Assembly: GCF_910591885.1 (NCBI RefSeq)
Contig: NW_025963575.1
Span: forward strand, 558,001-622,000
Length of the DNA stretch: 64,000 nt
Direction: 5' to 3'
Origin: Bombus terrestris
Lineage: Eukaryota; Arthropoda; Insecta; Hymenoptera; Apidae
In this document: positions 13,851-26,160 of the stretch, piece by piece
How positions within the stretch are numbered: the first letter of the stretch is position 1
Layout of the letters: every line of letters starts with the position of its first letter
The notes under the pieces: model-generated
Seen by the model: only the letters and a program-made list of their open reading frames with translations
What the model was told of the DNA's origin: nothing
Databases searched by the model: none
Position numbers and translations under genes: made by a program

Positions 13851-15560
13851 TCCCACGTTGTCCCACGTTGTCCCACGTTGTCCCACGTTGTCCCACGATG
13901 TCCCACGTTGTCCAACGATGTCCAACGGTGTCCCACGTTGTCCCACGTTGTCCTACGTTGTCCCACGTTGTCCCACGTTGTCCCACGTTGTCCCACGTTG
14001 TCCCACGTTGTCCCACGGTGTCCAACGGTGTCCCACGTTGTCCCACGTTGTCCCACGGTGTCCAACGATATCCAACGGTGTCCAACGATGTCCAACGGTG
14101 TCCCACGTTGTCCAACGGTGTCCCACGTTGTCCCACGTTGTCCCACGTTGTCCCACGATGTCCCACGTTGTCCAACGATGTCCAACGGTGTCCCACGTTG
14201 TCCCACGTTGTCCTACGTTGTCCCACGTTGTCCCACGTTGTCCCACGTTGTCCCACGTTGTCCCACGGTGTCCAACGATGTCCAACGGTGTCCAACGGTG
14301 TCCCACGGTGTCCAACGGTGTCCCACGTTGTCCCACGTTGTCCCACGTTGTCCCACGTTGTCCCACGGTGTCCCACGTTGTCCCCCGTTGTCCCACGGTG
14401 TCCAACGATGTCCAACGGTGCCCAACGGTGTCCCACGGTGTCCAACTGTGTCCCACGGTGTCCCACGTTGTCCCACGTTGTCCCACGTTGTCCCACGTTG
14501 TCCCACGTTGTCCAACGATGTCCAACGGTGTCCCACGTTGTCCCACGTTGTCCCACGTTGTCCCACGTTGTCCAACGATGTCCAACGGTGTCCCACGTTG
14601 TCCCACGTTGTCCCACGTTGTCCCACGTTGTCCCACGTTGTCCCACGTTGTCCCACGTTGTCCCACGTTGTCCCACGGTGTCCAACGGTGTCCCACGTTG
14701 TCCCACGTTGTCCCACGTTGTCCCACGTTGTCCCACGTTGTCCCACGGTGTCCAACGATGTCCAACGGTGTCCCACGTTGTCCCACGTTGTCCCACGTTG
14801 TCCCACGTTGTCCCACGTTGTTCCATGGTTTCCCACGTTGTCCCACGGTGTCCAACGATGTCCAACGGTGTCCAACGGTGTCCCACGGTGTCCAACGGTG
14901 TCCCACGTTGTCCCACGTTGTCCCACGTTGTCCCACGTTGTCCCACGTTGTCCCACGTTGTCCCACGGTGTCCAACGGTGTCCAACGATGTCCAACGGTG
15001 TCCAACGGTGTCCCACGATGTCCACCGATGTCCAACGGTGTCCAACGGTGTCCAACGGTGTCCCACGGTGTCCCACGTTGTCCAACGATGTCCAACGGTG
15101 TCCCACGTTGTCCCACGTTGTCCAACGATGTCCAACGGTGTCCCAGGTTGTCCCACGTTGTCCTACGTTGTCCCACGTTGTCCCACGTTGTCCTACGTTG
15201 TCCCACGTTGTCCCACGTTGTCCCACGTTATCCCACGTTGTCCCACGTTGTCCCACGGTGTCCAACGGTGTCCAACGGTGTCCCACATTGTCCCACGTTG
15301 TCCCACGTTGTCCCACGTTGTCCCACGTTGTCCCACGTTGTCCCACGTTGTCCCACGTTGTCCCACGTTGTCCCACGTTGTCCCACGTTGTCCCACGTTG
15401 TCCCACGGTGTCCAACGATGTCCAACGTTGTCCAACGGTGTCCCACGGTGTCCAACGGTGTCCCACGTTGTCCCACGTTGTCCCACGTTGTCCCACGTTG
15501 TCCCACGTTGTCCCACGTTGTCCCACGTTGTCCCACGTTGTCCCACGTTGTCCCACGTTG
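13851..15560 (+). repeat. Segmental duplication c, copy 1
   Basis: It matches 17510-19239 at offset 3659 rising to 3679 bp. Pairs: tccaacgata 14061/17720, tcccccgttg 14381/18040, tcctacgttg 14211/17870 and 15191/18870, tcccacgtta 15221/18900, tcccacattg 15281/18960, tccaacgttg 15421/19100. The register differs by one base because the 9-mer at 16611 lies between the copies. ttccatggtt 14821/18490 is 3669 apart. Confidence 0.82.
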
Positions 15561-15990
15561 TCCCACGGTGTCCAACGGTGTCCCACGTTGTCCCACGTTG
15601 TCCCACGTTGTCCCACGGTGTCCAACGATGTCCAACGGTGTCCCACGTTGTCCCACGTTGTCCCACGTTGTCCCACGTTGTCCCACGTTGTTCCATGGTT
15701 TCCCACGTTGTCCCACGTTGTCCCACGGTGTCCAACGATGTCCAACGGTGTCCAACGGTGTCCCACGGTGTCCAACGGTGTCCCACGTTGTCCCACGTTG
15801 TCCCACGTTGTCCCACGTTGTCCCACGTTGTCCCACGTTGTCCCACGGTGTCCAACGGTGTCCAACGATGTCCAACGGTGTCCAACGGTGTCCCACGATG
15901 TCCACCGATGTCCAACGGTGTCCACCGGTGTCCAACGGTGTCCCACGGTGTCCCACGTTGTCCAACGATGTCCAACGGTGTCCCACGTTG

Positions 15991-16740
15991 TCCCACGTTG
16001 TCCCACGGTGTCCCACGTTGTCCCCCGTTGTCCCACGGTGTCCAACGATGTCCAACGGTGCCCAACGGTGTCCCACGGTGTCCAACTGTGTCCCACGGTG
16101 TCCCACGTTGTCCCACGTTGTCCCACGTTGTCCCACGTTGTCCCACGTTGTCCAACGATGTCCAACGGTGTCCCACGTTGTCCCACGTTGTCCCACGTTG
16201 TCCCACGTTGTCCAACGATGTCCAACGGTGTCCCACGTTGTCCCACGTTGTCCCACGTTGTCCCACGTTGTCCCACGTTGTCCTACGTTGTCCCACGTTG
16301 TCCCACGTTGTCCCACGTTGTCCCACGTTGTCCCACGTTGTCCCACGTTGTCCCACGGTGTCCAACGATGTCCAACGGTGTCCAACGGTGTCCCACGGTG
16401 TCCAACGGTGTCCCACGTTGTCCCACGTTGTCCCACGTTGTCCCACGTTGTCCCACGGTGTCCCACGTTGTCCCCCGTTGTCCCACGGTGTCCAACGATG
16501 TCCAACGGTGCCCAACGGTGTCCCACGGTGTCCAACTGTGTCCCACGGTGTCCCACGTTGTCCCACGTTGTCCCACGTTGTCCCACGTTGTCCCACGTTG
16601 TCCAACGATGCCAACGGTGTCCCACGTTGTCCCACGTTGTCCCACGTTGTCCCACGTTGTCCAACGATGTCCAACGGTGTCCCACGTTGTCCCACGTTGT
16701 CCCACGTTGTCCCACGTTGTCCCACGTTGTCCCACGTTGT
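15991..16740 (+). repeat. Local tandem duplication, 450 bp period, with frame-breaking 9-mer
   Basis: Pairs at 450 bp: tcccccgttg 16021/16471, tccaactgtg 16081/16531, C 16151/16601. In the second copy the next D has lost its first t (16611-16619), so later pairs are 449 bp apart (C 16211/16660). The deletion therefore postdates the duplication. Confidence 0.8.
16611..16619 (+). repeat. 9-mer monomer, register shift -1
   Basis: ccaacggtg is a D monomer lacking its initial t. It is the first register change in the window; monomers start at positions ending in 1 before it and in 0 after it. Confidence 0.95.
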
Positions 16741-17509
16741 CCCACGTTGTCCAACGGTGTCCAACGGTGTCCCACGTTGTCCCACGTTGTCCAACGGTGT
16801 CCAACGATGTCCAACGGTGTCCAACGGTGTCCCACGGTGTCCAACGGTGTCCAACGGTGTCCCACGGTGTCCAACGGTGTCCCACGTTGTCCCACGTTGT
16901 CCCACGTTGTCCCACGTTGTCCCACGATGTCCCACGTTGTCCAACGATGTCCAACGGTGTCCCACGTTGTCCCACGTTGTCCTACGTTGTCCCACGTTGT
17001 CCCACGTTGTCCCACGTTGTCCCACGTTGTCCCACGTTGTCCCACGTTGTCCCACGTTGTCCCACGTTGTCCCACGTTGTCCAACGGTGTCCCACGGTGT
17101 CCAACGATGTCCAACGGTGTCCCACGTTGTCCCACGTTGTCCCACGTTGTCCCAGGTTGTCCCACGTTGTCCCACGTTGTCCCACGGTGTCCAACGGTGT
17201 CCAACGATGTCCCACGTTGTCCCACGTTGTCCCACGTTGTCCCACGTTGTCCCACGATGTCCCACGTTGTCCCACGTTGTCCCACGTTGTCCCACGTTGT
17301 CCCACGTTGTCCCACGTTGTCCCACGTTGTCCCACGTTGTCCCACGTTGTCCCACGTTGTCCCACGTTGTCCCACGTTGTCCCACGTTGTCCCACGTTGT
17401 CCCACGGTGTCCAACGATGTCCAACGTTGTCCAACGGTGTCCCACGGTGTCCAACGGTGTCCCACGTTGTCCCACGTTGTCCCACGTTGTCCCACGTTGT
17501 CCCACGTTG

Positions 17510-19239
17510 TCCCACGTTGTCCCACGTTGTCCCACGTTGTCCCACGTTGTCCCACGATGTCCCACGTTGTCCAACGATGTCCAACGGTGTCCCACGTTGT
17601 CCCACGTTGTCCTACGTTGTCCCACGTTGTCCCACGTTGTCCCACGTTGTCCCACGTTGTCCCACGTTGTCCCACGGTGTCCAACGGTGTCCCACGTTGT
17701 CCCACGTTGTCCCACGGTGTCCAACGATATCCAACGGTGTCCAACGATGTCCAACGGTGTCCCACGTTGTCCAACGGTGTCCCACGTTGTCCCACGTTGT
17801 CCCACGTTGTCCCACGATGTCCCACGTTGTCCAACGATGTCCAACGGTGTCCCACGTTGTCCCACGTTGTCCTACGTTGTCCCACGTTGTCCCACGTTGT
17901 CCCACGTTGTCCCACGTTGTCCCACGGTGTCCAACGATGTCCAACGGTGTCCAACGGTGTCCCACGGTGTCCAACGGTGTCCAACGTTGTCCCACGTTGT
18001 CCCACGTTGTCCCACGTTGTCCCACGGTGTCCCACGTTGTCCCCCGTTGTCCCACGGTGTCCAACGATGTCCAACGGTGCCCAACGGTGTCCCACGGTGT
18101 CCAACTGTGTCCCACGGTGTCCCACGTTGTCCCACGTTGTCCCACGTTGTCCCACGTTGTCCCACGTTGTCCAACGATGTCCAACGGTGTCCCACGTTGT
18201 CCCACGTTGTCCCACGTTGTCCCACGTTGTCCCACGTTGTCCAACGATGTCCAACGGTGTCCCACGTTGTCCCACGTTGTCCCACGTTGTCCCACGTTGT
18301 CCCACGTTGTCCCACGTTGTCCCACGTTGTCCCACGTTGTCCCACGGTGTCCAACGGTGTCCCACGTTGTCCCACGTTGTCCGACGTTGTCCCACGTTGT
18401 CCCACGTTGTCCCACGGTGTCCAACGATGTCCAACGGTGTCCCACGTTGTCCCACGTTGTCCCACGTTGTCCCACGTTGTCCCACGTTGTTCCATGGTTT
18501 CCCACGTTGTCCCACGTTGTCCCACGGTGTCCAACGATGTCCAACGGTGTCCAACGGTGTCCCACGGTGTCCAACGGTGTCCCACGTTGTCCCACGTTGT
18601 CCCACGTTGTCCCACGTTGTCCCACGTTGTCCCACGTTGTCCCACGGTGTCCAACGGTGTCCAACGATGTCCAACGGTGTCCAACGGTGTCCCACGATGT
18701 CCACCGATGTCCAACGGTGTCCAACGGTGTCCAACGGTGTCCCACGGTGTCCCACGTTGTCCAACGATGTCCAACGGTGTCCCACGTTGTCCCACGTTGT
18801 CCAACGATGTCCAACGGTGTCCCAGGTTGTCCCACGTTGTCCTACGTTGTCCCACGTTGTCCCACGTTGTCCTACGTTGTCCCACGTTGTCCCACGTTGT
18901 CCCACGTTATCCCACGTTGTCCCACGTTGTCCCACGGTGTCCAACGGTGTCCAACGGTGTCCCACATTGTCCCACGTTGTCCCACGTTGTCCCACGTTGT
19001 CCCACGTTGTCCCACGTTGTCCCACGTTGTCCCACGTTGTCCCACGTTGTCCCACGTTGTCCCACGTTGTCCCACGTTGTCCCACGGTGTCCAACGATGT
19101 CCAACGTTGTCCAACGGTGTCCCACGGTGTCCAACGGTGTCCCACGTTGTCCCACGTTGTCCCACGTTGTCCCACGTTGTCCCACGTTGTCCCACGTTGT
19201 CCCACGTTGTCCCACGTTGTCCCACGTTGTCCCACGTTG
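17510..19239 (+). repeat. Segmental duplication c, copy 2
   Basis: This is the partner of 13851-15560, with two decamers gained in total. The downstream part (about 17090-17420 against 19250-19570) shows a further overlapping repeat 2160 bp apart that carries tcccaggttg at 17150 and 19310. Confidence 0.8.
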
Positions 19240-19789
19240 TCCAACGGTGTCCCACGGTGTCCAACGATGTCCAACGGTGTCCCACGTTGTCCCACGTTGT
19301 CCCACGTTGTCCCAGGTTGTCCCACGTTGTCCCACGTTGTCCCACGGTGTCCAACGGTGTCCAACGATGTCCCACGTTGTCCCACGTTGTCCCACGTTGT
19401 CCCACGTTGTCCCACGATGTCCCACGTTGTCCCACGTTGTCCCACGTTGTCCCACGTTGTCCCACGTTGTCCCACGTTGTCCCACGTTGTCCCACGTTGT
19501 CCCACGTTGTCCCACGTTGTCCCACGTTGTCCCACGTTGTCCCACGTTGTCCCACGGTGTCCAACGATGTCCAACGTTGTCCAACGGTGTCCCACGGTGT
19601 CCAACGGTGTCCCACGTTGTCCCACGTTGTCCCACGTTGTCCCACGTTGTCCCACGTTGTCCCACGTTGTCCCACGTTGTCCCACGTTGTCCCACGTTGT
19701 CCCACGTTGTCCCACGGTGTCCAACGGTGTCCCACGTTGTCCCACGTTGTCCCACGTTGTCCCACGTTGTCCAACGGTGTCCAACGGTG

Positions 19790-21550
19790 TCCCACGTTGT
19801 CCCACGTTGTCCCACGGTGTCCAACGATGTCCAACGGTGTCCCACGTTGTCCCACGTTGTCCCACGTTGTCCCACGTTGTCCCACGTTGTCCCACGTTGT
19901 CCCACGTTGTCCCACGTTGTCCCACGATGTCCAACGGTGTCCAACGATGTCCAACGATGTCCAACGGTGTCCCACGATGTCCAACGATGTCCAACGATGT
20001 CCAACGGTGTCCAACGGTGTCCCACGTTGTCCCACGTTGTCCCACGTTGTCCCACGGTGTCCAACGATGTCCAACGGTGTCCCACGTTGTCCCACGTTGT
20101 CCCACGTTGTCCCACGTTGTCCCACGTTGTCCCACGTTGTCCCACGTTGTTCCATGGTTTCCCACGTTGTCCCACGTTGTCCCACGTTGTCCCACGGTGT
20201 CCAACGATGTCCAACGGTGTCCAACGGTGTCCCACGTTGTCCCACGTTGTCCCACGTTGTCCAACGGTGTCCCACGGTGTCCAACGGTGTCCCAGGTTGT
20301 CCCACGTTGTCCCACGTTGTCCCACGTTGTCCCACGTTGTCCCACGTTGTCCCACGGTGTCCAACGGTGTCCAACGATGTCCAACGGTGTCCAACGGTGT
20401 CCCACGGTGTCCAACGGTGTCCCACGTTGTCCCACGTTGTCCCACGTTGTCCCACGGTGTCCAACGATGTCCAACGGTGTCCCACGTTGTCCCACGTTGT
20501 CCCACGTTGTCCCACGTTGTCCAACGGTGTCCCACGGTGTCCAACGGTGTCCCACGTTGTCCCACGTTGTCCCACGTTGTCCCACGGTGTCCCACGTTGA
20601 CCCACGTTGTCCCACGTTGTCCCACGTTGTCCCACGTTGTCCCACGTTGTCCCACGTTGTTCCATGGTTTCCCACGTTGTCCCACGTTGTCCCACGGTGT
20701 CCAACGATGTCCAACGGTGTCCAACGGTGTCCCACGGTGTCCAACGGTGTCCCACGTTGTCCCACGTTGTCCCACGTTGTCCCACGTTGTCCCACGGTGT
20801 CCAACGGTGTCCAACGATGTCCAACGGTGTCCAACGGTGTCCCACGATGTCCACCGATGTCCAACGGTGTCCAACGGTGTCCAACGGTGTCCCACGGTGT
20901 CCAACGATGTCCAACGGTGTCCAACGATGTCCAACGGTGTCCCACGTTGTCCCACGTTGTCCCACGTTGTCCCACGGTGTCCAACGATGTCCAACGGTGT
21001 CCAACGATGTCCAACGGTGTCCAACGATGTCCAACGGTGTCCCACGATGTCCAGCGATGTCCAACGATGTCCAACGGTGTCCAACGGTGTCCCACGTTGT
21101 CCCACGTTGTCCCACGTTGTCCCACGTTGTCCCACGTTGTCCCACGGTGTCCAACGATGTCCAACGGTGTCCCACGTTGTCCAACGGTGTCCCACGTTGT
21201 CCAACGGTGTCCCACGTTGTCCCACGTTGTCCCACGTTGTCCCACGTTGTCCCACGTTGTCCCACGGTGTCCAACGATGTCCAACGGTGTCCCACGTTGT
21301 CCCACGTTGTCCCACGTTGTCCCACGTTGTCCCACGTTGTCCCACGGTGTCCAGCGGTGTCCCACGATGTCCAACGGTGTCCAACGGTGTCCCACGATGT
21401 GCACCGATGTCCAACGGTGTCCAACGGTGTCCAACGGTGTCCAACGGTGTCCAACGATGTCCAACGATGTCCAACGATGTCCAACGGTGTCCCACGTTGT
21501 CCCACGTTGTCCCACGTTGTCCCACGTTGTCCCACGGTGTCCAACGGTGT
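19790..21550 (+). repeat. Segmental duplication d, copy 1
   Basis: It matches 33422-35150 at offset 13632, then 13602 bp after a 30-bp length change near 21200. Pairs: E-rich group 19920/33552, ttccatggtt 20150/33782 and 20660/34292 (510 bp apart in both), tcccaggttg 20290/33922, acccacgttg 20600/34232, tccagcgatg 21050/34682, tccagcggtg 21350/34952, tgcaccgatg 21400/35002. Confidence 0.85.
20600..20609 (+). repeat. Monomer acccacgttg, creates a + strand TGA
   Basis: The first base of an A monomer is changed from t to a, giving ttga across the junction and a TGA stop at 20598-20600. Such forward stops are very rare here because the decamer itself has none. Confidence 0.93.
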
Positions 21551-21749
21551 CCAACGGTGTCCAACGGTGTCCAACGTTGTCCCACGTTGTCCCACGTTGT
21601 CCCACGTTGTCCAACGATGTCCAACGGTGTCCCACGTTGTCCCACGTTGTCCCACGTTGTCCCACGTTGTCCCACGTTGTCCCACGTTGTCCAACGATGT
21701 CCAACGGTGTCCCACGTTGTCCCACGTTGTCCCACGTTGTCCCACGTTG

Positions 21750-23820
21750 TCTCACGATGTCCCACGTTGTCCAACGATGTCCAACGGTGTCCCACGTTGT
21801 CCCACGTTGTCCCACGTTGTCCCACGTTGTCCCACGATGTCCCACGTTGTCCAACGATGTCCAACGGTGTCCCACGTTGTCCCACGTTGTCCCACGTTGT
21901 CCCACGTTGTCCCACGTTGTCCCACGTTGTCCCACGTTGTCCCACGTTGTCCCACGTTGTCCCACGTTGTCCCACGTTGTCCCACGTTGTCCCATGTTGT
22001 CCCACGGTGTCCAACGATGTCCAACGGTGTCCAACGGTGTCCCACGGTGTCCAACGGTGTCCCACGTTGTCCCACGTTGTCCCACGTTGTCCCACGTTGT
22101 CCCACGTTGTCCCACGTTGTCCCACGTTGTCCCACGTTGTCCCACGGTGTCCCACGTTGTCCCACGTTGTCCCACGGTGTCCAACGATGTCCCACGTTGT
22201 CCCACGTTGTCCCACGTTGTCCAACGTTGTCCCACGTTGTCCCACGTTGTCCCACGTTGTCCCACGTTGTCCCACGTTGTCCCACGTTGTCCCACGTTGT
22301 CCCACGTTGTTCCACGTTGTCCCACGTTGTCCCACGTTGTCCCACGGTGTCCAACGGTGTCCAACGGTGTCCAACGGTGTCCAACGATGTCCAACGGTGT
22401 CCAACGGTGTCCCACGGTGTCCAACGGTGTCCAACGGTGTCCCACGTTGTCCCACGTTGTCCCACGTTGTCCCACGTTGTCCCACGTTGTCCCACGTTGT
22501 CCCACGTTGTCCCACGATGTCCCACGTTGTCCAACGATGTCCAACGGTGTCCCACGTTGTCCCACGTTGTCCAACGATGTCCAACGGTGTCCCACGTTGT
22601 CCCACGTTGTCCTACGTTGTCCCACGTTGTCCCACGTTGTCCCACGTTGTCCCACGTTGTCCAACAGTTGTCCCACGGTGTCCAACGGTGTCCAACGATG
22701 TCCAACTGTGTCCAACGGTGTCCCACGTTGTCCCACGTTGTCCCACGTTGTCCCACGTTGTCCCACGTTGCCCAACGATGTCCAACGGTGTCCCACGTTG
22801 TCCCACGTTGTCCCACGTTGTCCCACGTTGTCCCACGTTGTCCCACGTTGTCCCACGTTGTCCCACGTTGTCCAACGGTGTCCCACGTTGTCCCACGTTG
22901 TCCCACGGTGTCCCACGGTGTCCCACGTTGTCCCACGTTGTCCCACGTTGTCCCACGTTGTCCCACGTTGTCCAACGGTGTCCCACGGTGTCCAACGGTG
23001 TCCCAGGTTGTCCCACGTTGTCCCACGTTGTCCCACGTTGTCCCACGTTGTCCCACGTTGTCCCACGTTGTCCCACGTTGTCCCACGTTGTCCAACGGTG
23101 TCCCACGGTGTCCAACGGTGTCCCACGTTGTCCCACGTTGTCCCACGTTGTCCCACGTTGTCCCACGGTGTCCAACGATGTCCAACGGTGTCCCACGTTG
23201 TCCCACGTTGTCCCACGTTGTCCCACGTTGTCCCACGTTGTTCCATGGTTTCCCACGTTGTCCCACGTTGTCCCACGTTGTCCCACGGTGTCCAACGATG
23301 TCCAACGGTGTCCAACGGTGTCCCACGGTGTCCAACGGTGTCCCACGTTGTCCCACGTTGTCCCACGTTGTCCCACGTTGTCCCACGTTGTCCCACGTTG
23401 TCCCACGGTGTCCAACGGTGTCCAACGATGTCCAACGGTGTCCAACGGTGTCCCACGATGTCCACCGATGTCCAACGGTGTCCAACGGTGTCCAACGGTG
23501 TCCCACGGTGTCCAACGATGTCCAACGGTGTCCGACGATGTCCAACGGTGTCCCACGTTGTCCCACGTTGTCCCACGTTGTCCCACGGTGTCCAACGATG
23601 TCCAACGGTGTCCAACGATGTCCAACGGTGTCCCACGATGTCCAGCGATGTCCAACGATGTCCAACGGTGTCCAACGGTGTCCCACGTTGTCCCACGTTG
23701 TCCCACGTTGTCCCACGTTGTCCCACGTTGTCCCACGGTGTCCAACGATGTCCAACGGTGTCCCACGTTGTCCCACGTTGTCCCACGTTGTCCCACGTTG
23801 TCCCACGTTGTTCCATGGTT
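21750..23820 (+). repeat. Higher-order cassette, copy 1
   Basis: Markers in order: tctcacgatg 21750, tcccatgttg 21990, tccaacgttg 22220, ttccacgttg 22310, tcctacgttg 22610, 11-mer tccaacagttg 22660, cccaacgatg 22771, ttccatggtt 23241 and 23811. The offsets from the start (0, 240, 470, 560, 860, 910, 1021, 1491, 2061) are the reference for the other copies. The 570-bp spacing of the two ttccatggtt monomers equals 57 decamers. A private tgcaacggtg lies 250 bp after the second (24061), so homology with copies 2 and 3 extends past the end given here. Confidence 0.85.
22660..22670 (+). repeat. 11-mer tccaacagttg, register shift +1 (copy 1)
   Basis: It can be read as the rare monomer tccaacgttg with an a inserted inside its CpG. 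It is preceded by tcctacgttg and four A, and followed by B, D, C, tccaactgtg and D. Confidence 0.93.
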
Positions 23821-25410
23821 TCCCACGTTGTCCCACGTTGTCCCACGTTGTCCCACGGTGTCCAACGATGTCCAACGGTGTCCAACGGTGTCCCACGGTG
23901 TCCAACGGTGTCCCACGTTGTCCCACGTTGTCCCACGTTGTCCCACGTTGTCCCACGTTGTCCCACGTTGTCCCACGTTGTCCCACGGTGTCCAACGGTG
24001 TCCAACGATGTCCAACGGTGTCCAACGGTGTCCCACGATGTCCACCGATGTCCAACGGTGTGCAACGGTGTCCCACGGTGTCCAACGGTGTCCCACGTTG
24101 TCCCACGTTGTCCCACGTTGTCCCACGTTGTCCCACGTTGTCCCACGTTGTCCCACGGTGTCCAACGGTGTCCCACGTTGTCCCACGTTGTCCCACGTTG
24201 TCCCACGGTGTCCAACGGTGTCCAACGGTGTCCAACGGTGTCCAACGATGTCCAACGGTGTCCAACGGTGTCCCACGGTGTCCAACGGTGTCCAACGGTG
24301 TCCCACGGTGTCCAACGGTGTCCCACGTTGTCCCACGTTGTCCCACGTTGTCCCACGTTGTCCCACGGTGTCCAACGATGTCCAACGGTGTCCAACGGTG
24401 TCCCACGGTGTCCAACGGTGTCCCACGTTGTCCCACGTTGTCCCACGTTGTCCCACGTTGTCCCACGGTGTCCCACGTTGTCCCCCGTTGTCCCACGGTG
24501 TCCAACGATGTCCAACGGTGCCCAACGGTGTCCCACGGTGTCCAACTGTGTCCCACGGTGTCCCACGTTGTCCCACGTTGTCCCACGTTGTCCCACGTTG
24601 TCCCACGTTGTCCCACGTTGTCCCACGTTGTCCCACGTTGTCCCACGTTGTCCCACGTTGTCCCACGTTGTCCAACGGTGTCCAACGGTGTCCCACGTTG
24701 TCCCACGTTGTCCCACGTTGTCCCACGTTGTCCCACGTTGTCCAACGGTGTCCAACGGTGTCCCACGTTGTCCCACGTTGTCCCACGTTGTCCCACGTTG
24801 TCCCACGATGTCCCACGTTGTCCAACGATGTCCAACGGTGTCCCACGTTGTCCCACGTTGTCCTACGTTGTCCCACGTTGTCCCACGTTGTCCCACGTTG
24901 TCCCACGTTGTCCCACGTTGTCCCACGTTGTCCAACGGTGTCCCACGGTGTCCAACGATGTCCAACGGTGTCCCACGTTGTCCCACGTTGTCCCACGTTG
25001 TCCCAGGTTGTCCCACGTTGTCCCACGTTGTCCCACGGTGTCCAACGGTGTCCAACGATGTCCCACGTTGTCCCACGTTGTCCCACGTTGTCCCACGTTG
25101 TCCCACGATGTCCCACGTTGTCCCACGTTGTCCCACGTTGTCCCACGTTGTCCCACGTTGTCCCACGTTGTCCCACGTTGTCCCACGTTGTCCCACGTTG
25201 TCCCACGTTGTCCCACGTTGTCCCACGTTGTCCCACGTTGTCCCACGTTGTCCCACGTTGTCCCACGTTGTCCCACGTTGTCCCACGGTGTCCAACGTTG
25301 TCCCACGTTGTCCCACGTTGTCCCACGTTGTCCAACGGTGTCCAACGGTGTCCCACGTTGTCCCACGTTGTCCCACGGTGTCCAACGATGTCCAACGGTG
25401 TCCAACGGTG

Positions 25411-26020
25411 TCCCACGTTGTCCCACGTTGTCCCACGTTGTCCCACGTTGTCCCACGGTGTCCAACGATGTCCAACGGTGTCCCACGTTGTCCCACGTTG
25501 TCCCACGTTGTCCCACGTTGTCCAACGGTGTCCCACGGTGTCCAACGGTGTCCCACGTTGTCCCACGTTGTCCCACGTTGTCCCACGGTGTCCCACGTTG
25601 ACCCACGTTGTCCCACGTTGTCCCACGTTGTCCCACGTTGTCCCACGTTGTCCCACGTTGTTCCATGGTTTCCCACGTTGTCCCACGTTGTCCCACGGTG
25701 TCCAACGATGTCCAACGGTGTCCAACGGTGTCCCACGGTGTCCAACGGTGTCCCACGTTGTCCCACGTTGTCCCACGTTGTCCCACGTTGTCCCACGGTG
25801 TCCAACGGTGTCCAACGATGTCCAACGGTGTCCAACGGTGTCCCACGATGTCCACCGATGTCCAACGGTGTCCAACGGTGTCCAACGGTGTCCCACGGTG
25901 TCCAACGATGTCCAACGGTGTCCAACGATGTCCAACGGTGTCCCACGTTGTCCCACGTTGTCCCACGTTGTCCCACGGTGTCCAACGATGTCCAACGGTG
26001 TCCAACGATGTCCAACGGTG
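25411..26020 (+). repeat. Third copy of the 610-bp core of duplication d
   Basis: It matches 20410-21019 at 5001 bp and 34042-34651. It carries acccacgttg at 25601 and ttccatggtt at 25661, spaced 60 bp as in the other two. Only one ttccatggtt is present because the upstream flank differs. Confidence 0.82.
25601..25610 (+). repeat. Monomer acccacgttg, creates a + strand TGA
   Basis: The same variant as at 20600, in the same context; it was inherited by duplication. Confidence 0.93.
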
Positions 26021-26160
26021 TCCAACGGTGTCCCACGGTGTCCAACGATGTCCAACGGTGTCCAACGATGTCCAACGGTGTCCCACGTTGTCCCACGTTG
26101 TCCCACGTTGTCCCACGGTGTCCAACGATGTCCAACGGTGTCCAACGATGTCCAACGGTG

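Larger units (their letters stand above)
1..14820. repeat. Zone I: array without the ttccatggtt marker
   Basis: This zone is A runs broken by short B/C/D/E groups. It lacks ttccatggtt and the 11-mer tccaacagttg. It carries tcccacgtta (2221, 4081, 6931, 7101, 7691, 7861, 10351, 12121), of which I saw only two copies beyond the zone (15221, 18900). Other markers are tcccaccgtg (1691, 2451, 6401), tcccgcgttg (541, 1101, 4721, 5001, 5231, 5811, 10951) and ttccacgttg (8481, 9011, 13201). Duplications here are about 1.2 kb or shorter. No gene or unique sequence is present. Confidence 0.8.
14821..21749. repeat. Zone II: transitional array, first ttccatggtt monomers
   Basis: ttccatggtt monomers appear at 14821, 15691, 18490, 20150 and 20660. 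The zone also holds the first monomers with tccaccgatg and tccagcgatg, the 9-mer at 16611 and the last tcccacgtta monomers (15221, 18900). It contains a dispersed duplication of about 1.7 kb (13851-15560 matching 17510-19239) and a local 450-bp duplication near 16.0-16.7 kb. It has no full cassette and no 11-mer. No gene is present. Confidence 0.75.
21580..24550 (+). repeat. Segmental duplication e, copy 1 (contains cassette 1)
   Basis: It matches 28091-31061 at a constant offset of 6511 bp over almost 3 kb. Besides the cassette markers it shares tgcaacggtg 24061/30572, tcccccgttg 24481/30992 and tccaactgtg 24541/31052. An odd offset (not a multiple of 10) follows from the extra base in the 11-mer at 22660. 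Confidence 0.87.

Noticed and set aside
14821..14830. ttccatggtt as a Kozak-like ATG start
   Set aside because: It contains ATG in ccatgg, but this is one of 26 copies of a variant monomer, with no frame distinct from the surrounding repeat.
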